NCBI RefSeq assembly: GCF_027214045.1
Contig: NZ_JAPWHE010000007.1
Coordinates: 1 to 64,000, forward strand
Origin: Castellaniella denitrificans
GTDB taxonomy: Bacteria; Pseudomonadota; Gammaproteobacteria; Burkholderiales; Burkholderiaceae_B
Direction of reading: 5' to 3'
Length of the DNA stretch: 64,000 nucleotides
The position numbers and the translations under genes are program-made. Numbering within the stretch: the stretch's first letter is position 1; the number at the start of each line of letters is the position of its first letter. A model generated the notes under the pieces. It saw only the letters and a program-made list of their open reading frames with translations. It was not told the origin of the DNA and ran no database searches. This document shows, piece by piece, positions 52,677 to 64,000 of this stretch.

Positions 52677-52721
52677 ATTGCGGTAAGACCCATTGCGGTA
52701 AAACCCATTGCGGCAAGACCC
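52677..52721 (+). repeat. Three 15-bp tandem repeats in the rpoD leader
   Basis: ATTGCGGTAAGACCC, ATTGCGGTAAAACCC and ATTGCGGCAAGACCC run head to tail, differing by one base each. The array ends 26 bp before the rpoD start codon. The non-coding gap is 128 bp. The repeats may act on translation or on an internal promoter. Confidence 0.85.
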
Positions 52722-52747
52722 GCGGTGCATCTCTACGGAACCCACAC

Positions 52748-54976
<2,229 letters not shown>

Positions 54977-54993
54977 GCTTTCAGCCGGACGCA

Positions 54994-55023
54994 ACAGGGG
55001 CCGCCTTCGGGCGGCCCCTGTTT
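54994..55023. terminator. Intrinsic terminator between rpoD and acoR
   Basis: ACAGGGGCCGCC pairs with GGCGGCCCCTGT across a TTCG loop (12-bp perfect stem, a very stable tetraloop), followed by TTT on the plus strand. It ends the rpoD transcript and may also block read-through from the convergent acoR gene. Confidence 0.8.
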
Positions 55024-55030
55024 CATTGTC

Positions 55031-56899
55031 TCATTTCAGCTTGCGGTACAGTGTGCTGCGATGGATGCCCAGGCGGCGAGCCGCGCGGCTGACGCTGCCC
55101 TGGCAGTCGCGCAGGGCCTGCTCGATGGCCTGGCGCTCCAGCGCGCGCAGGCCGGGGCCGGCATCCGTTTGAGGCGCTGGAGCGCGGCCGGTCTCCGCCA
55201 TGATGGGCAAGACCGGCTCGCGGGCGGCCGGCCCTGCGGATCGGGAACCCGGCGGCGCGATGTCACCGGGCAGTCCCCCGATCGTGACGGGGACGGGGCC
55301 GGGATGCTGGCAGCGCAGCCGGCGCAATACGCTGAAGAGTTCGCGGTAGTTGCCCGGCCAGTCGTGGCGGGTCAGGGCCGCCAGCGCATCCCCGCTCAGG
55401 CGGCCTCCCAGCGCCCGGTAGGCGTCTTCGACGAAAGCCGCCAGATCGGGCCGTTCACGCAGCGGCGGCAGATGCAGCGGCATGTCCTGCAGCCGGTAGT
55501 ACAGGTCGGCGCGGAACCGGCCTTGGGCAACCAGCGACTTCAGATCCTGATGGCTGGCGCTGATCAGGCCGAATGCCAGAGGCACGCGCTTGTCGGAGCC
55601 CAGCGGCTGGACCTCGCGTTCCTGCAGAACCCGCAGCAGGCGGGTCTGCAGCGCCAGGGGCATGTCGCCGATCTCGTCCAGGAACAGCACCCCGCCTTGC
55701 GCCTGACGCAGCAGGCCGCGCGCGCCTTCGCGACGCGCGCCGGTGAAGGCGCCCGGCTCGTAACCGAAGAGTTCGGACTCGACCAGGTGTTCGGGCAGGG
55801 CGGCGCAGTTGATGGCGACGAAAGGGCCCGCGCGCCAGGCGCCGCGGGCATGGATGTGACGCGACAGGACCTCCTTGCCCGTGCCGGTCTCGCCGCACAG
55901 CAGCACGGCCAGGCCGGAGTCCAGGGCGCGCACGGCCTGATCCAGCAGGGGGCTGCTGACGGCGTCGGGTTCGGGCAGCGGGCGGGCGTCCGGGCGAGTG
56001 TCGGCCGCCTTCGGGTGTTTCGGCGCGTGCGATGTGGAGACCGGACGGGCCGGTGCGCGCGGGGGCGCGATCAGGCGGCCGGTCAAAGGCTGGCCGTCGT
56101 GACGGTGCAGCGGCGTGTCACGAGTGTGCAGCGGCCCATCGATCCATTGCGAGCAGGGCGTGCCGATGAGGCGGCCCCAGTCCGCGTCCAGCGCCCGCAG
56201 GGCGGCCTCGTTGGCGCCGGCGATGCGGGCATCGTCGTCCAGCAGCAGAAGGGCGCGACCGTCGTCCTCCGGTTCCCTGCCAAGGCGGAAGTCCAGTCTG
56301 CGCAGGGGGCTCTCGCATAGCATCTGGTCGGTGATGCCCCGCGCCATGCGCTGCACCAGCGTCAGCACATAGTCGCGCATGTCGTCGGCCGGGCCGGACA
56401 GGTCCAGGATGCCGAGGATCTCGCCCGTGGCCGAAAAAATGGGCGCGGCATGGCAGCTGAGGATGCTGTTGCAGGCCAGGAAATGTTCCGCGCCGTGGAT
56501 GCGTACGGCGCGGCCATCGTGGAGGGCCGTGCCAATGGCGTTGGTGCCGCGCAAGGGCTCGGCCCAGCTCACGCCGGGCTGCAGCGCCACGCGGCGTGCC
56601 TTGTCCTGGAAACTGCGGCTACCGCGTTCGTGAAGGATCAGGCCGCTGGCATCGGCCAGCAGCACGACGCTGTGCGCCGAATCCCCCAGTGCGCCCAGCG
56701 CGTCGAGGCAGGGTTCGGCCAGGCGCAGCAGATGGTGGTTGGCCTCGCGGCGCAGGTCCAGGTCGGCGCGGGTCAGGGGATTGGGATCGGCCAGCAGGGC
56801 GGGGTCCAGATCGGCGCAGCGCGCCCAGGACTGATGGATGCGCGTCTCGGCCTGCGGGCGGGCGCCCGGCGCCAGGTGGATCGTGGGCGGTGTCTGCAT
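55031..56899 (-). CDS. acoR: Sigma-54-dependent activator, AcoR type
   Basis: A 622-residue enhancer-binding protein. The N-terminal GAF-type sensing part (about residues 80-175, SVVLLADASGLILHERG) resembles AcoR, the activator of acetoin catabolism. The AAA+ domain has Walker A GETGTGKE (from residue 336), the sigma-54 contact loop GAFTGA (from residue 383), Walker B VLFLDEIGDMP and the arginine-rich RFRADLYYRL segment. A Fis-type helix-turn-helix ends the protein (GSVSRAARRLGIHRSTLYRKLK). It diverges from the aldehyde dehydrogenase gene, whose promoter is sigma-54 type. Inducer is probably acetoin, ethanol-derived aldehyde or similar (inferred). Confidence 0.88.
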   Translation of the reverse strand: MQTPPTIHLAPGARPQAETRIHQSWARCADLDPALLADPNPLTRADLDLRREANHHLLRLAEPCLDALGALGDSAHSVVLLADASGLILHERGSRSFQDKARRVALQPGVSWAEPLRGTNAIGTALHDGRAVRIHGAEHFLACNSILSCHAAPIFSATGEILGILDLSGPADDMRDYVLTLVQRMARGITDQMLCESPLRRLDFRLGREPEDDGRALLLLDDDARIAGANEAALRALDADWGRLIGTPCSQWIDGPLHTRDTPLHRHDGQPLTGRLIAPPRAPARPVSTSHAPKHPKAADTRPDARPLPEPDAVSSPLLDQAVRALDSGLAVLLCGETGTGKEVLSRHIHARGAWRAGPFVAINCAALPEHLVESELFGYEPGAFTGARREGARGLLRQAQGGVLFLDEIGDMPLALQTRLLRVLQEREVQPLGSDKRVPLAFGLISASHQDLKSLVAQGRFRADLYYRLQDMPLHLPPLRERPDLAAFVEDAYRALGGRLSGDALAALTRHDWPGNYRELFSVLRRLRCQHPGPVPVTIGGLPGDIAPPGSRSAGPAAREPVLPIMAETGRAPAPQTDAGPGLRALERQAIEQALRDCQGSVSRAARRLGIHRSTLYRKLK

Positions 56900-56930
56900 G
56901 CAAGTCTCCGTCCTGGGCGTCGCGGAACCT

Positions 56931-56945
56931 GTCGCGGTCCGCGAC
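56931..56945. promoter_or_regulatory. Candidate AcoR activator site 1
   Basis: GTCGCG-GTC-CGCGAC, a perfect inverted repeat; within it TGTCGC-N5-GCGAC matches site 2. About 170 bp upstream of the ald -12 box, a usual distance for sigma-54 enhancers. Confidence 0.6.
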
Positions 56946-56973
56946 GGCGGCTGTCGCCGTTCGCGGCGCGATG

Positions 56974-56990
56974 TGTCGCAAAATGCGACA
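56974..56990. promoter_or_regulatory. Candidate AcoR activator site 2
   Basis: TGTCGCA-AAA-TGCGACA is a perfect 7-bp-arm palindrome of the form TGTCGC-N5-GCGACA, centred 44 bp from site 1 (about four helical turns), so two dimers would bind the same face. Confidence 0.65.
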
Positions 56991-57049
56991 AGCCCATGTT
57001 TTAAAAGCCGTTTCACATTCAGTATGCCACCACCGTCGGGCCTTTGAAA

Positions 57050-57088
57050 GCATGCCGGTCGCGGGGCGCCGTGCCGCGACCGGCATGC
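57050..57088. repeat. 15-bp inverted repeat upstream of the ald promoter
   Basis: GCATGCCGGTCGCGG and CCGCGACCGGCATGC are perfect complements around 9 bases, ending 12 bp before the sigma-54 -24 box. The core GGTCGCGG resembles the activator half-site. It could be a third regulator site or a hairpin, but it precedes any transcript from the ald promoter. Confidence 0.7.
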
Positions 57089-57099
57089 CCCACGCATGA

Positions 57100-57115
57100 T
57101 GGCACGGTCTTTGCT
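57100..57115 (+). promoter_or_regulatory. Sigma-54 (-24/-12) promoter of ald
   Basis: TGGCACG-gtct-TTGCT matches the -24/-12 consensus (TGGCACG-N4-TTGC) at every position, with GG and GC spaced correctly. It stands 88 bp before the ald ATG and next to an AcoR-type activator gene. Confidence 0.9.
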
Positions 57116-57203
57116 TTAGTGAAGAGAAGTCCCGCCGCGCGTCGCAGCGGGCGTCCGGGGGGCCTGTTCGGGCGGAACCCGGCTCATCGACAAGGAGACA
57201 GAC

Positions 57204-58730
57204 ATGGATATGACCGACCTGAAGCATTTTGGCATCGACATCGGCTTTCCCTACAAGAAACACTACGAGAACTACATCGGCGGGCGCTGGGTGGCGCCAG
57301 CCGCCGGGCGCTATTTCGACAATCTGTCGCCGATCACCGGACAGGTGTTCTGCGAAGTTGCGCGCTCGGACGCGGCCGACGTAGAGGCCGCGCTGGATGC
57401 CGCGCACGCGGCGCGCAAGGCCTGGGGTGAAACGTCCGTGGCGGAACGCGCCGGCGTCCTGCTGCGCATCGCCGACCGCATGGAACAGAACATGCGCCTG
57501 CTGGCGGTGGCCGAGACCATCGACAATGGCAAGCCGCTGCGCGAAACCATGGCGGCGGACCTGCCGCTGGCGATCGACCACCTGCGCTATTTCGCCGGCT
57601 GCGTCCGCGCCCAGGAGGGCGGGATCTCGGAAATCGACAAGACCACGGTGGCCTACCATTTCCACGAACCCATGGGCGTCGTGGGGCAGATCATTCCCTG
57701 GAATTTTCCCCTGCTGATGGCTGCCTGGAAGCTCGGTCCGGCGCTGGCGGCGGGCAATTGCGTGGTGCTCAAGCCCGCCGAGCAGACCCCGGCCTCGATC
57801 CTGGTGCTGATGGAGCTGGTCGGCGATCTGCTGCCGCCGGGCGTATTGAACATCGTCAACGGCTTCGGCAAGGAAGCCGGCGCGGCGCTGGCTTCCAGCA
57901 AGCGCATCGCAAAAATCGCCTTCACCGGCTCGACGCCCACCGGCAGGCACATCCTGCATGCCGCCGCCGACAGCCTGATCCCCAGCACCGTTGAGCTGGG
58001 CGGCAAGAGCCCCAACATCTTCTTCGCCAACGTGATGGACCAGGATGACGCCTTCCTCGACAAGGCGCTGGAAGGCCTGAGCATGTTCGCCCTGAACCAG
58101 GGCGAAGTCTGCACCTGCCCCTCGCGCATTCTGATCCAGGAGTCGATCTACGAACGCTTCATCGAACGCGCCATCAAGCGGGTCGAATCCATGAAGACCG
58201 GGCATCCCCTGGACGCCTCCACCATGCTGGGCGCCCAGGTATCCAAGGCGCAGATGGACAAAATCCTGGGCTACATCGACATTGGTCGCGAAGAAGGCGC
58301 CCGCTGCCTGACCGGCGGGGCGCGCAACGTCCCCGGCGCCGGCCTGGACGAGGGCTTCTACGTCAAGCCGACACTGCTGTTCGGCGAGAACGACATGCGT
58401 GTCTTCCAGGAGGAAATCTTCGGTCCGGTGGCCTCGGTCATGACCTTCAAGGACGAAGACGAGGCCGTCGCCATCGCCAACGACACCGACTATGGCCTGG
58501 GGGCCGGCGTATGGACGCGCGACGGTTCGCAGGCTTACCGCGTCGGGCGCCAGATCCAGGCCGGCCGGGTCTGGACCAACTGCTATCACCTGTACCCGGC
58601 GCACGCGGCGTTCGGCGGGTACAAGCAGTCCGGCATCGGCCGCGAGACCCACAAGATGGCGCTGAACGCTTACCAGCAGACGAAATGCCTGCTGGTCAGC
58701 TACAGCCCCGAAGCGCTCGGGTTCTTCTGA
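57204..58730 (+). CDS. NAD-dependent aldehyde dehydrogenase (AcoD/AldB type)
   Basis: Oxidises acetaldehyde or other aliphatic aldehydes to acids. The 508 residues contain the cofactor segment [20 protein letters not shown], the [10 protein letters not shown] turn, catalytic Glu264 in VELGGKSPN, and the catalytic Cys303 in [18 protein letters not shown] precedes the ATG. The N-terminus ([13 protein letters not shown]) and the length fit the acetaldehyde dehydrogenase subgroup that accompanies AcoR-type activators in ethanol or acetoin use. It is transcribed alone from the sigma-54 promoter and ends two bases from the convergent dctA stop. Confidence 0.9.
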   Translation: MDMTDLKHFGIDIGFPYKKHYENYIGGRWVAPAAGRYFDNLSPITGQVFCEVARSDAADVEAALDAAHAARKAWGETSVAERAGVLLRIADRMEQNMRLLAVAETIDNGKPLRETMAADLPLAIDHLRYFAGCVRAQEGGISEIDKTTVAYHFHEPMGVVGQIIPWNFPLLMAAWKLGPALAAGNCVVLKPAEQTPASILVLMELVGDLLPPGVLNIVNGFGKEAGAALASSKRIAKIAFTGSTPTGRHILHAAADSLIPSTVELGGKSPNIFFANVMDQDDAFLDKALEGLSMFALNQGEVCTCPSRILIQESIYERFIERAIKRVESMKTGHPLDASTMLGAQVSKAQMDKILGYIDIGREEGARCLTGGARNVPGAGLDEGFYVKPTLLFGENDMRVFQEEIFGPVASVMTFKDEDEAVAIANDTDYGLGAGVWTRDGSQAYRVGRQIQAGRVWTNCYHLYPAHAAFGGYKQSGIGRETHKMALNAYQQTKCLLVSYSPEALGFF

Positions 58731-58732
58731 AC

Positions 58733-60094
58733 TCAGGCGGCCTGCGCCTGGCCCTCGGCCTCGACGGCACCGAGCGGCCGGGCGCGGGTGTCCGTGTCCG
58801 GCGGCACCGCGCCCGAGGACAGGGCCTCGTCCAGACGGCGCTTGTCCAGCTCGCCTTCCCAGCGGGCCACCACGATGGTGGCGGTGGCGTTGCCCACCAG
58901 GTTGGTCAGGGCGCGGCATTCCGACATGAAACGGTCCACGCCCAGGATCAGGGCTATGCCGGCCACCGGCACAGAAGGAATGACCGACAGCGTGGCCGCC
59001 AGCGTGATGAATCCGGCGCCGGTGACGCCGGCCGCGCCCTTGGAGCTGAGCATGGCCACCAGCAACAGCAGGATCTGGTCGCCGAGGCTCAGGGGGATGT
59101 CGCAGGCCTGGGCGATGAACAGGGCCGCCATGGTCATGTAGATGTTGGTGCCGTCCAGGTTGAAGGAATACCCCGTGGGGATCACCAGTCCCACGACCGA
59201 TTTCGAACAGCCGGCGCCCTCCATCTTCCGCATCAGGGTGGGCAGGGCGGCTTCCGAGGAACTGGTGCCAAGTACCAGCAGCAGTTCTTCGCGGATGTAG
59301 CGCACCAGCTTCAGGATCGAGAAGCCGTTGTAGCGGGCCACCGCGCCCAGGATCACCAGCACGAACAGCACGGCCGTGGCGTAGAACGTGCCCACCAGCA
59401 TGGCCAGATTCAGCACCGAGCCGATGCCGTACTTGCCGATGGTGAAGGCCATGGCGCCGAAGGCTCCGATGGGCGCGGCTTTCATCAGGATCTCCACGAT
59501 CTTGAAGACCGGGCCCGCCAGGGCGCTGAGCAGGTCCAGCACGGGCCTGGCGCGTTCGCCGACAATGGCCAGGGCGATGCCGAACAGCACGGCGATGAAC
59601 AGGACCTGGAGGATGTCGCCGCTGACGAAGGGGCTGAACATCGTCGTCGGGATGATGTTCATCAGGAAGTCGGCGAAGGTCGAGTCGTGCGCCTGGGTCA
59701 CGTAGGTGGCGACGGCGTCTCCGTCCAGGGATGCGGGATCGATGTGCATGCCGGCGCCGGGCTGCACGATGTGGCTGACGATCATCCCGATGGCCAGCGC
59801 CAGCGTCGAAAAGGTCAGGAAATACAGCATGGCCTTGCCCGTGACGCGGCCGACGGTCTTCAGGTCGCTCATGGCGGCGATGCCGGTGGCTACGGTCAGG
59901 AAGATTACCGGGGCGATGATCATCTTGACGAGCTTGATGAAGCCGTCGCCCAGGGGTTTCATGGCTTCGCCCAATTGGGGCGCGTAGTGGCCAAGCAGGA
60001 TGCCGACGGCGATCGCGAACAGGACCTGGACATAAAGGATCCGGTGGAGCGGGAGCTTGCGCGCGGGGACGGCGTGGGTCGGGGTGTCGAGCAT
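58733..60094 (-). CDS. dctA: C4-dicarboxylate transport protein DctA
   Basis: Proton or sodium symporter for succinate, fumarate and malate, 453 residues, DAACS family. Hallmarks are the re-entrant loop serine motif [29 protein letters not shown] with the NxxxT-like segment, and [20 protein letters not shown]; about eight membrane helices precede an Ala/Pro-rich tail. The start at 60094 begins [16 protein letters not shown]; upstream in-frame residues come from the control region. Expression should depend on sigma-54 and DctD through the promoter at 60204-60218. Confidence 0.95.
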   Translation of the reverse strand: MLDTPTHAVPARKLPLHRILYVQVLFAIAVGILLGHYAPQLGEAMKPLGDGFIKLVKMIIAPVIFLTVATGIAAMSDLKTVGRVTGKAMLYFLTFSTLALAIGMIVSHIVQPGAGMHIDPASLDGDAVATYVTQAHDSTFADFLMNIIPTTMFSPFVSGDILQVLFIAVLFGIALAIVGERARPVLDLLSALAGPVFKIVEILMKAAPIGAFGAMAFTIGKYGIGSVLNLAMLVGTFYATAVLFVLVILGAVARYNGFSILKLVRYIREELLLVLGTSSSEAALPTLMRKMEGAGCSKSVVGLVIPTGYSFNLDGTNIYMTMAALFIAQACDIPLSLGDQILLLLVAMLSSKGAAGVTGAGFITLAATLSVIPSVPVAGIALILGVDRFMSECRALTNLVGNATATIVVARWEGELDKRRLDEALSSGAVPPDTDTRARPLGAVEAEGQAQAA

Positions 60095-60203
60095 GGTCTG
60101 TGTCTCCAGACAGGGCCGGGCGGGACGAGTTTGGCTCGTCGGTGCCCGCATTTTTTTCAAAGGGAGGCGGCGCCTGTCGCCAGGTCCGTCGGCAAAGCAC
60201 AAA

Positions 60204-60218
60204 GCAATCTTCGTGCCA
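60204..60218 (-). promoter_or_regulatory. Sigma-54 (-24/-12) promoter of dctA
   Basis: On the minus strand TGGCACG-AAGA-TTGC matches the -24/-12 consensus completely. It lies 110 bp upstream of the dctA start and points leftward; dctD, whose product acts with sigma-54, is on the other side of the gap. Confidence 0.9.
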
Positions 60219-60330
60219 ATTTTTGAAACATATGGCGCATGCGTGCCATCCTTTTGATTCATCGGGTTTTTCCAATGGCTGCAAGATGTCTCCGACCCGC
60301 GCGGCCGCTGCCGCCGGGCGTTAATCTGGC

Positions 60331-60372
60331 GAAATTCCGCACATCTGTGCGATAGAATGTCCGAAATTCCGC
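60331..60372. promoter_or_regulatory. Candidate tandem DctD-binding sites
   Basis: GAAATTCCGC occurs at 60331-60340 and again at 60363-60372, 32 bp apart (three helical turns). The first copy abuts CGCACA-tc-TGTGCG (60338-60351), a perfect 6-bp-arm palindrome. The set lies 113-170 bp upstream of the dctA promoter. Rhizobial dctA is also controlled by two tandem DctD sites; sharing of function here is inferred. Confidence 0.55.
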
Positions 60373-60382
60373 CTTGTTGAAC

Positions 60383-62245
60383 ATGTCTCCCTACCCCTCA
60401 TCCGCCGAACCGCGCCGTCCCTCCGCCTGGATGGCGCGCTGGCTGCTGGCGATCGCGGGCATCGCCCTGCTGGCCGGCGTGCTCGGGGGGGCCGGCGCCT
60501 GGGCGCGGGATCGCGCCCTGCGGGATCTGGAGACCCAGGCGCGGGTGTCGGCGCAATTGAGCCTCACCGCGCTGAACCACACGCTCGACAAGTTCCACGC
60601 CATTCCGAGCATCCTGGCACAGGACACGGCGCTGGCGGCCGTCCTGGAATCCCCCGCGCCGTCCGCGCTGGATGATCTGAGCCGCAGGCTGGAGACGCTG
60701 GGCCGGGAACTGGGACTGTCCGTCCTGTATGTGCTGGACGCGTCCGGCAGGACAGTGTCGTCGAGCAACTGGCGCAAGCCGGACTCCTTCGTGGGGCACG
60801 ATTACCGGTTCCGCCCCTATTTCACGGATGCCATGGAGGCCCGGGACGCGGCCCATTTCGCGCTCGGCGTCGTCAGCCACGAGGCGGGTCTGTTCCTGTC
60901 GCGCCGGATCGATGGGGCGCGGGGCCCGCTGGGCGTGGTCGTGCTCAAGATCGGCTTTCGGGACCTGGAGTCGGCCTGGGCCCGCAGCGGCATGCCGCAG
61001 TTCGTCACCGACGACCGTCAGGTGGTGTTGCTGGGCTATCCGGAGGACTGGCATTACCGGGTGGCGCGGCCGATGTCGTCGGCCGAGGCTGTCCGTGTCA
61101 GGTCCAGCCTGCAGTTCGGCGCGGCGCCTCTGGATCCGTTGCCCCTGACGCCGTCCCTGATGAGCGAGAACTGGTCGCCTGCGCCCCTGCTGCGCCTGAC
61201 ACGCGCGGCGGCCGGCCTGGAAAAGGGCGCGCGCGTACTGCACATTGAACAGGCGGTGGCGCGCATGGACGGCTGGCGCCTGCATCTGCTCAAGCCCGTG
61301 TCGAACGATCTGGCGCGGGCTGAGCTGACCGCCCAGGCGCTGACCCTGCTGGCGCTGGCCACGCTGGGCCTGACCGGATGGTGGGCCGCGCAGCGGCGGC
61401 GGCGGGCCCGGGCGTTGCTGGCCGCGCGGGATGCGCTCGAGGCCGAGGTCCGCACGCGCACCGGCGAGCTGCGGCACGCCAACGAACGGCTGCGCGCCGA
61501 AATGGACGAGCGCCGCCGGACCGAGGCGCGCCTGCATGAAATGCAGGACGAACTGGTCCAGGCCAACAAGCTGTCCCTTCTGGGCCAGGTGGCCGCGGGC
61601 GTGGCGCACGAGATCAATCAGCCGGTCGGCGCGATCCGGACCTACGCCGATAACGCCGGGGAATTCCTGCGACGCGGCCAGGCCGACCGTGCATGTGAAA
61701 ATCTGGCGACGATCGCGCGCCTGACCGAGCGCATCGGCGGCATCACGCAGGAACTGCGGGCGTTTTCGCGCAAGCGGGCGGCGGCCATCGGCGCCGTCGA
61801 GCTCGATGCGGCACTGGATGGCGCGCTGATGCTGGCCGGGCCGCGCCTGGGCCGGCAGGGTGTGCGTCTGGAGGACGGCCGCGCGGGTAGGCCGTCGCCC
61901 CGGGTGCGTGCGGACGCCATGCGCCTGGAGCAGGTGTTCGTCAACCTGCTGCACAACGCGCTGGAGGCGCTCGCGGACACCGCGCGGCCGGGCATCCGCC
62001 TGAGCGTCGAGCGCGACGGAGAGCGGGTCCGGGTGCGGATCGAGGATAACGGGCCGGGCATCGATCCGGCGGCGCGCGAGCGCCTGTTCACGCCTTTTTT
62101 CACCACCCGGGCGCAGGGTGTGGGGCTGGGTCTGGTGATCTCGCGCGACATCCTGGCCGAGTTCGGCGGGACACTGGCGGCGCTTGATGTCGCGGCGGGC
62201 GCGGCGTTCGAGGTGACGCTGGAAGCGATGGAGGAGTCGCAATGA
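60383..62245 (+). CDS. dctB: C4-dicarboxylate sensor histidine kinase DctB
   Basis: Membrane sensor of periplasmic C4-dicarboxylates, 620 residues. Two membrane helices ([21 protein letters not shown] near residues 21-41 and [15 protein letters not shown] near 315-330) enclose a tandem PAS-like sensor domain. The cytoplasmic part has the phosphorylated His409 in [21 protein letters not shown], the N box LLHNALEAL, and ATP motifs DNGPGID and GVGLGLVIS. The ATG at 60383 was chosen over TTG at 60374. It overlaps dctD by four bases. Confidence 0.93.
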   Translation: MSPYPSSAEPRRPSAWMARWLLAIAGIALLAGVLGGAGAWARDRALRDLETQARVSAQLSLTALNHTLDKFHAIPSILAQDTALAAVLESPAPSALDDLSRRLETLGRELGLSVLYVLDASGRTVSSSNWRKPDSFVGHDYRFRPYFTDAMEARDAAHFALGVVSHEAGLFLSRRIDGARGPLGVVVLKIGFRDLESAWARSGMPQFVTDDRQVVLLGYPEDWHYRVARPMSSAEAVRVRSSLQFGAAPLDPLPLTPSLMSENWSPAPLLRLTRAAAGLEKGARVLHIEQAVARMDGWRLHLLKPVSNDLARAELTAQALTLLALATLGLTGWWAAQRRRRARALLAARDALEAEVRTRTGELRHANERLRAEMDERRRTEARLHEMQDELVQANKLSLLGQVAAGVAHEINQPVGAIRTYADNAGEFLRRGQADRACENLATIARLTERIGGITQELRAFSRKRAAAIGAVELDAALDGALMLAGPRLGRQGVRLEDGRAGRPSPRVRADAMRLEQVFVNLLHNALEALADTARPGIRLSVERDGERVRVRIEDNGPGIDPAARERLFTPFFTTRAQGVGLGLVISRDILAEFGGTLAALDVAAGAAFEVTLEAMEESQ

Positions 62246-63636
62246 GTCCGATGGAAGTGCTGTTCGTGGACGATGATGAGGACGTGCGCGACGCCAACGC
62301 GCAAGCGCTCGATCTCCAGGGCGTGTCCGTGCGGGCTTGCGCGAGCGCGCACGAGGCGCTGGACATCCTCACGGACGCCTTCTCCGGCGTGCTGGTCACG
62401 GACGTGCGCATGGCCGACATGGACGGCCTGACGCTGTTCCGCCATGTGCGGCGCCTGGATCCGGAAATTCCCGTGATCCTCATCACCGGCCATGGGGACA
62501 TCGAGATGGCGGTGGGCGCCATGCGCGAGGGCGCCTACGATTTCCTGTCCAAGCCCTATGCGCCCGAACGGCTGCTGGCCGCCATCCGCCACGGCACCGC
62601 GCAGCGGCGGCTGGTGCTGGAAAACCGACGGCTGCGGGCGCAGGCCTCGGATTCCGGGGATGCCGCCGAATCGTTGCTGATCGGCAATGCGCCCGCCATC
62701 GTGCGGATCCGCGAACTGCTGCGGCACGTGGCCGATGCCGACGTGGACGTGCTGGTGCGCGGCGAGACCGGCAGCGGCAAGGAAGTCGTGGCCCAGGTTC
62801 TGCATCGGCTCAGTCGCCGGCGGGACGCGCCTTTCGTCGCCATCAATTGCGGCGCGTTGCCCGAATCCGTCATCGAAAGCGAACTGTTCGGTCACGAGGC
62901 GGGCGCTTTCACCGGTGCGCAGAAACGCCGCGTGGGACGCATCGAGCATGCCGGCGGCGGCACGCTCTTCCTCGACGAGATCGAGAGCATGTCGCCGGCG
63001 ATGCAGGTGCGGCTGCTGCGGGTGCTGGAAACACGCCAGGTTGCGCCGTTGGGCACCAACGAGCAGCGCACCGTGGACCTGCGGGTGATCGCGGCCACCA
63101 AGGCCGACCTGGGCGATCCCGCCATGCGCGCGCGGTTCCGAGAGGACTTGTACTACCGGCTCAATGTCGTGACGGTGCACATCCCGCCTCTGCGGGAGCG
63201 GCGCGAGGACATTCCGTTGCTGTTCGCGCACTTCGCCGGCCTGGCCGCACGCCGCTTCGGCTGTCCGGTGCCGCCGGCGGATCCCGCGTTGTGGCGCCAT
63301 CTGATGAACCACGATTGGCCGGGCAATGTGCGTGAACTGGCCCATTTCGCCGACCGCTGCGTGCTGGGCGTGCAGCAGGCGCCGGCGGCGGTCTCTGCGG
63401 GGCCGGCGCCGGACGCCGGCAGCCTGCCTGAAAGAGTGGAGCGCTACGAGGCCGGACTGATCCGCGAGGCCCTGGCGGCTCATGGGGGCGAGATCCGGGC
63501 AACGCTCGAAACCCTGGGGCTGCCGCGCAAGACGCTTTACGACAAGCTGCGGCGCTACGGGATCGACCGGCAGACCTATGCGCGCGGCGCGACCCGCGAG
63601 ACGTCGGCGGTCACCGGGGACGAAACCGAACCCTGA
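62242..63636 (+). CDS. dctD: C4-dicarboxylate response regulator DctD (sigma-54 activator)
   Basis: NtrC-type regulator, 464 residues. The receiver domain has acidic pair VDDDEDVRD, phosphoacceptor Asp54 ([13 protein letters not shown]) and the KP switch. The AAA+ domain has Walker A GETGSGKE (from residue 174), the sigma-54 loop GAFTGA (residues 221-226), Walker [11 protein letters not shown] and the [13 protein letters not shown] segment. A Fis-like helix-turn-helix ends it ([25 protein letters not shown]). Paired with DctB by an ATGA overlap. The last 61 bp overlap the antisense 3' end of an AraC-type gene. Confidence 0.95.
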   Translation: MSPMEVLFVDDDEDVRDANAQALDLQGVSVRACASAHEALDILTDAFSGVLVTDVRMADMDGLTLFRHVRRLDPEIPVILITGHGDIEMAVGAMREGAYDFLSKPYAPERLLAAIRHGTAQRRLVLENRRLRAQASDSGDAAESLLIGNAPAIVRIRELLRHVADADVDVLVRGETGSGKEVVAQVLHRLSRRRDAPFVAINCGALPESVIESELFGHEAGAFTGAQKRRVGRIEHAGGGTLFLDEIESMSPAMQVRLLRVLETRQVAPLGTNEQRTVDLRVIAATKADLGDPAMRARFREDLYYRLNVVTVHIPPLRERREDIPLLFAHFAGLAARRFGCPVPPADPALWRHLMNHDWPGNVRELAHFADRCVLGVQQAPAAVSAGPAPDAGSLPERVERYEAGLIREALAAHGGEIRATLETLGLPRKTLYDKLRRYGIDRQTYARGATRETSAVTGDETEP

Positions 63637-64000
63637 TCCCAGGCACGCTGGCGGAACGCGCGCGGCGATTCACCAGCCGTCTTGCGAAAGAACCGCGTGA
63701 AGTGCGCCGGCTCGGAAAACCCCAGGCTGTCCGAGATCTCGCCGATGGTCATGGATGTATACACCAGACTGCGGCCGGCCTCCAGCGCCAGCCGTTCGTG
63801 GATCAGTTGCAGCGGGGACTTGCCGGCGTGGGCGCGGGTGATCACGTTCAGGTGGGCGGCGGTCATGCCCAGGCGCTGCGCGTACCAGGCCACGTCGTGA
63901 TGCGCGGCGTATGAGGCTTCCAGCAGTTCGCCGAATCGGGTGTGGTGTTCCAGTCCGCGTGCGCGGGGCGGACCTTCGGTTTCCGCACCGGGCTGGCGGC
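63576..64000 (-). CDS. AraC-family transcriptional regulator, C-terminal part
   Basis: Reading leftward from the right edge, 141 residues of an AraC-type protein are visible. The DNA-binding domain is complete: first helix-turn-helix [22 protein letters not shown], then the linker helix [22 protein letters not shown], and the second helix-turn-helix [33 protein letters not shown] (motifs about 35-125 from the right edge). The ligand-binding half lies outside. The C-terminal tail overlaps the dctD coding end by 61 bp, convergently. No start codon is in the window. Confidence 0.88.
   Translation of the reverse strand, partial: RQPGAETEGPPRARGLEHHTRFGELLEASYAAHHDVAWYAQRLGMTAAHLNVITRAHAGKSPLQLIHERLALEAGRSLVYTSMTIGEISDSLGFSEPAHFTRFFRKTAGESPRAFRQRAWDQGSVSSPVTADVSRVAPRA

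Larger units (their letters stand above)
56900..57203. promoter_or_regulatory. acoR-ald intergenic control region
   Basis: The 304-bp gap between divergent acoR and ald holds, from left to right: two activator palindromes (56931-56945, 56974-56990), an A/T-rich stretch near 56997-57030 that could bend for IHF, a 15-bp-arm inverted repeat (57050-57088), the sigma-54 promoter (57100-57115) and the ald ribosome site. Nothing in it resembles a gene. Confidence 0.7.

Noticed and set aside
52677-52721. Riboswitch or small RNA gene in the rpoD leader
   Set aside because: The repeats do not fold into a conserved aptamer pattern that I recognise, and the region is too short for one with a switch.
57050-57088. 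Terminator for the leftward or rightward transcript
   Set aside because: It lies upstream of the ald promoter and outside the acoR transcript, with no T run after either arm, so termination is unlikely.

Overview
The window is GC-rich DNA from a betaproteobacterium. The run of core genes (valS/ndk-rlmN-rodZ-like-ispG-hisS-yfgM-bamB-der-hisC-hfq-hflXKC-hisZ-purA, then rpsU-dnaG-rpoD) together with hisZ points to Burkholderiales, most likely Alcaligenaceae related to Bordetella or Achromobacter. This is inferred from gene order and protein character; no database search was possible. Genes are packed tightly, with many ATGA overlaps.

Layout. (1) 1-239 is the end of a transposon carrying three 19-bp repeats; it has cut into a type IVb (R64-like thin) pilus locus, leaving the 3' end of the secretin gene pilN followed by intact pilO, pilP, pilQ, pilR, pilS and a pilV-like gene (to 6959). 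(2) 7020-13008 is a purine ring-catabolism cluster: membrane urate oxidase (puuD) and hydroxyisourate hydrolase (uraH) diverge from a GntR regulator, allantoinase (puuE), allantoicase (alc) and an M20-type hydrolase lacking two metal ligands. The divergent control region holds two identical ATTGTCAACAAT operators over back-to-back promoters. (3) 13037-18810 is a mixed accessory stretch: slyX, a GlsB-type membrane protein, a YghU-type glutathione transferase, an MFS exporter, an SDR/LysR pair and a PfkB-type kinase. (4) 18938-29100 is a sulfur-flavoured block: periplasmic rhodanese plus a YeeE/YedE transporter converge on an operon encoding an RND efflux pump (adaptor, pump, DUF2892 membrane protein, TolC-like channel) that ends in a sulfide:quinone oxidoreductase and is faced by a divergent ArsR regulator and a second DUF2892 protein. 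(5) Cytochrome b561 and nhaA lead into the conserved housekeeping run (31264-54976): translation, isoprenoid, histidine and purine biosynthesis, outer-membrane assembly, Hfq/Hfl, and the rpsU-dnaG-rpoD macromolecular synthesis operon. (6) 55031-63636 is a sigma-54 block: an AcoR-type activator diverges from an aldehyde dehydrogenase, and dctA diverges from dctB-dctD; both target genes have near-perfect -24/-12 promoters with candidate upstream activator sites. The window ends inside an AraC-family gene that overlaps the 3' end of dctD antisense.

Working together: the accessory regions give the cell use of purines (to ureidoglycolate and urea), C4-dicarboxylates and aldehydes, and probably handling of sulfide or persulfide. 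The least ordinary items are the repeat-bearing transposon end inside pilN, the altered M20 protein in the purine operon, and the efflux pump linked to sulfide:quinone oxidoreductase.
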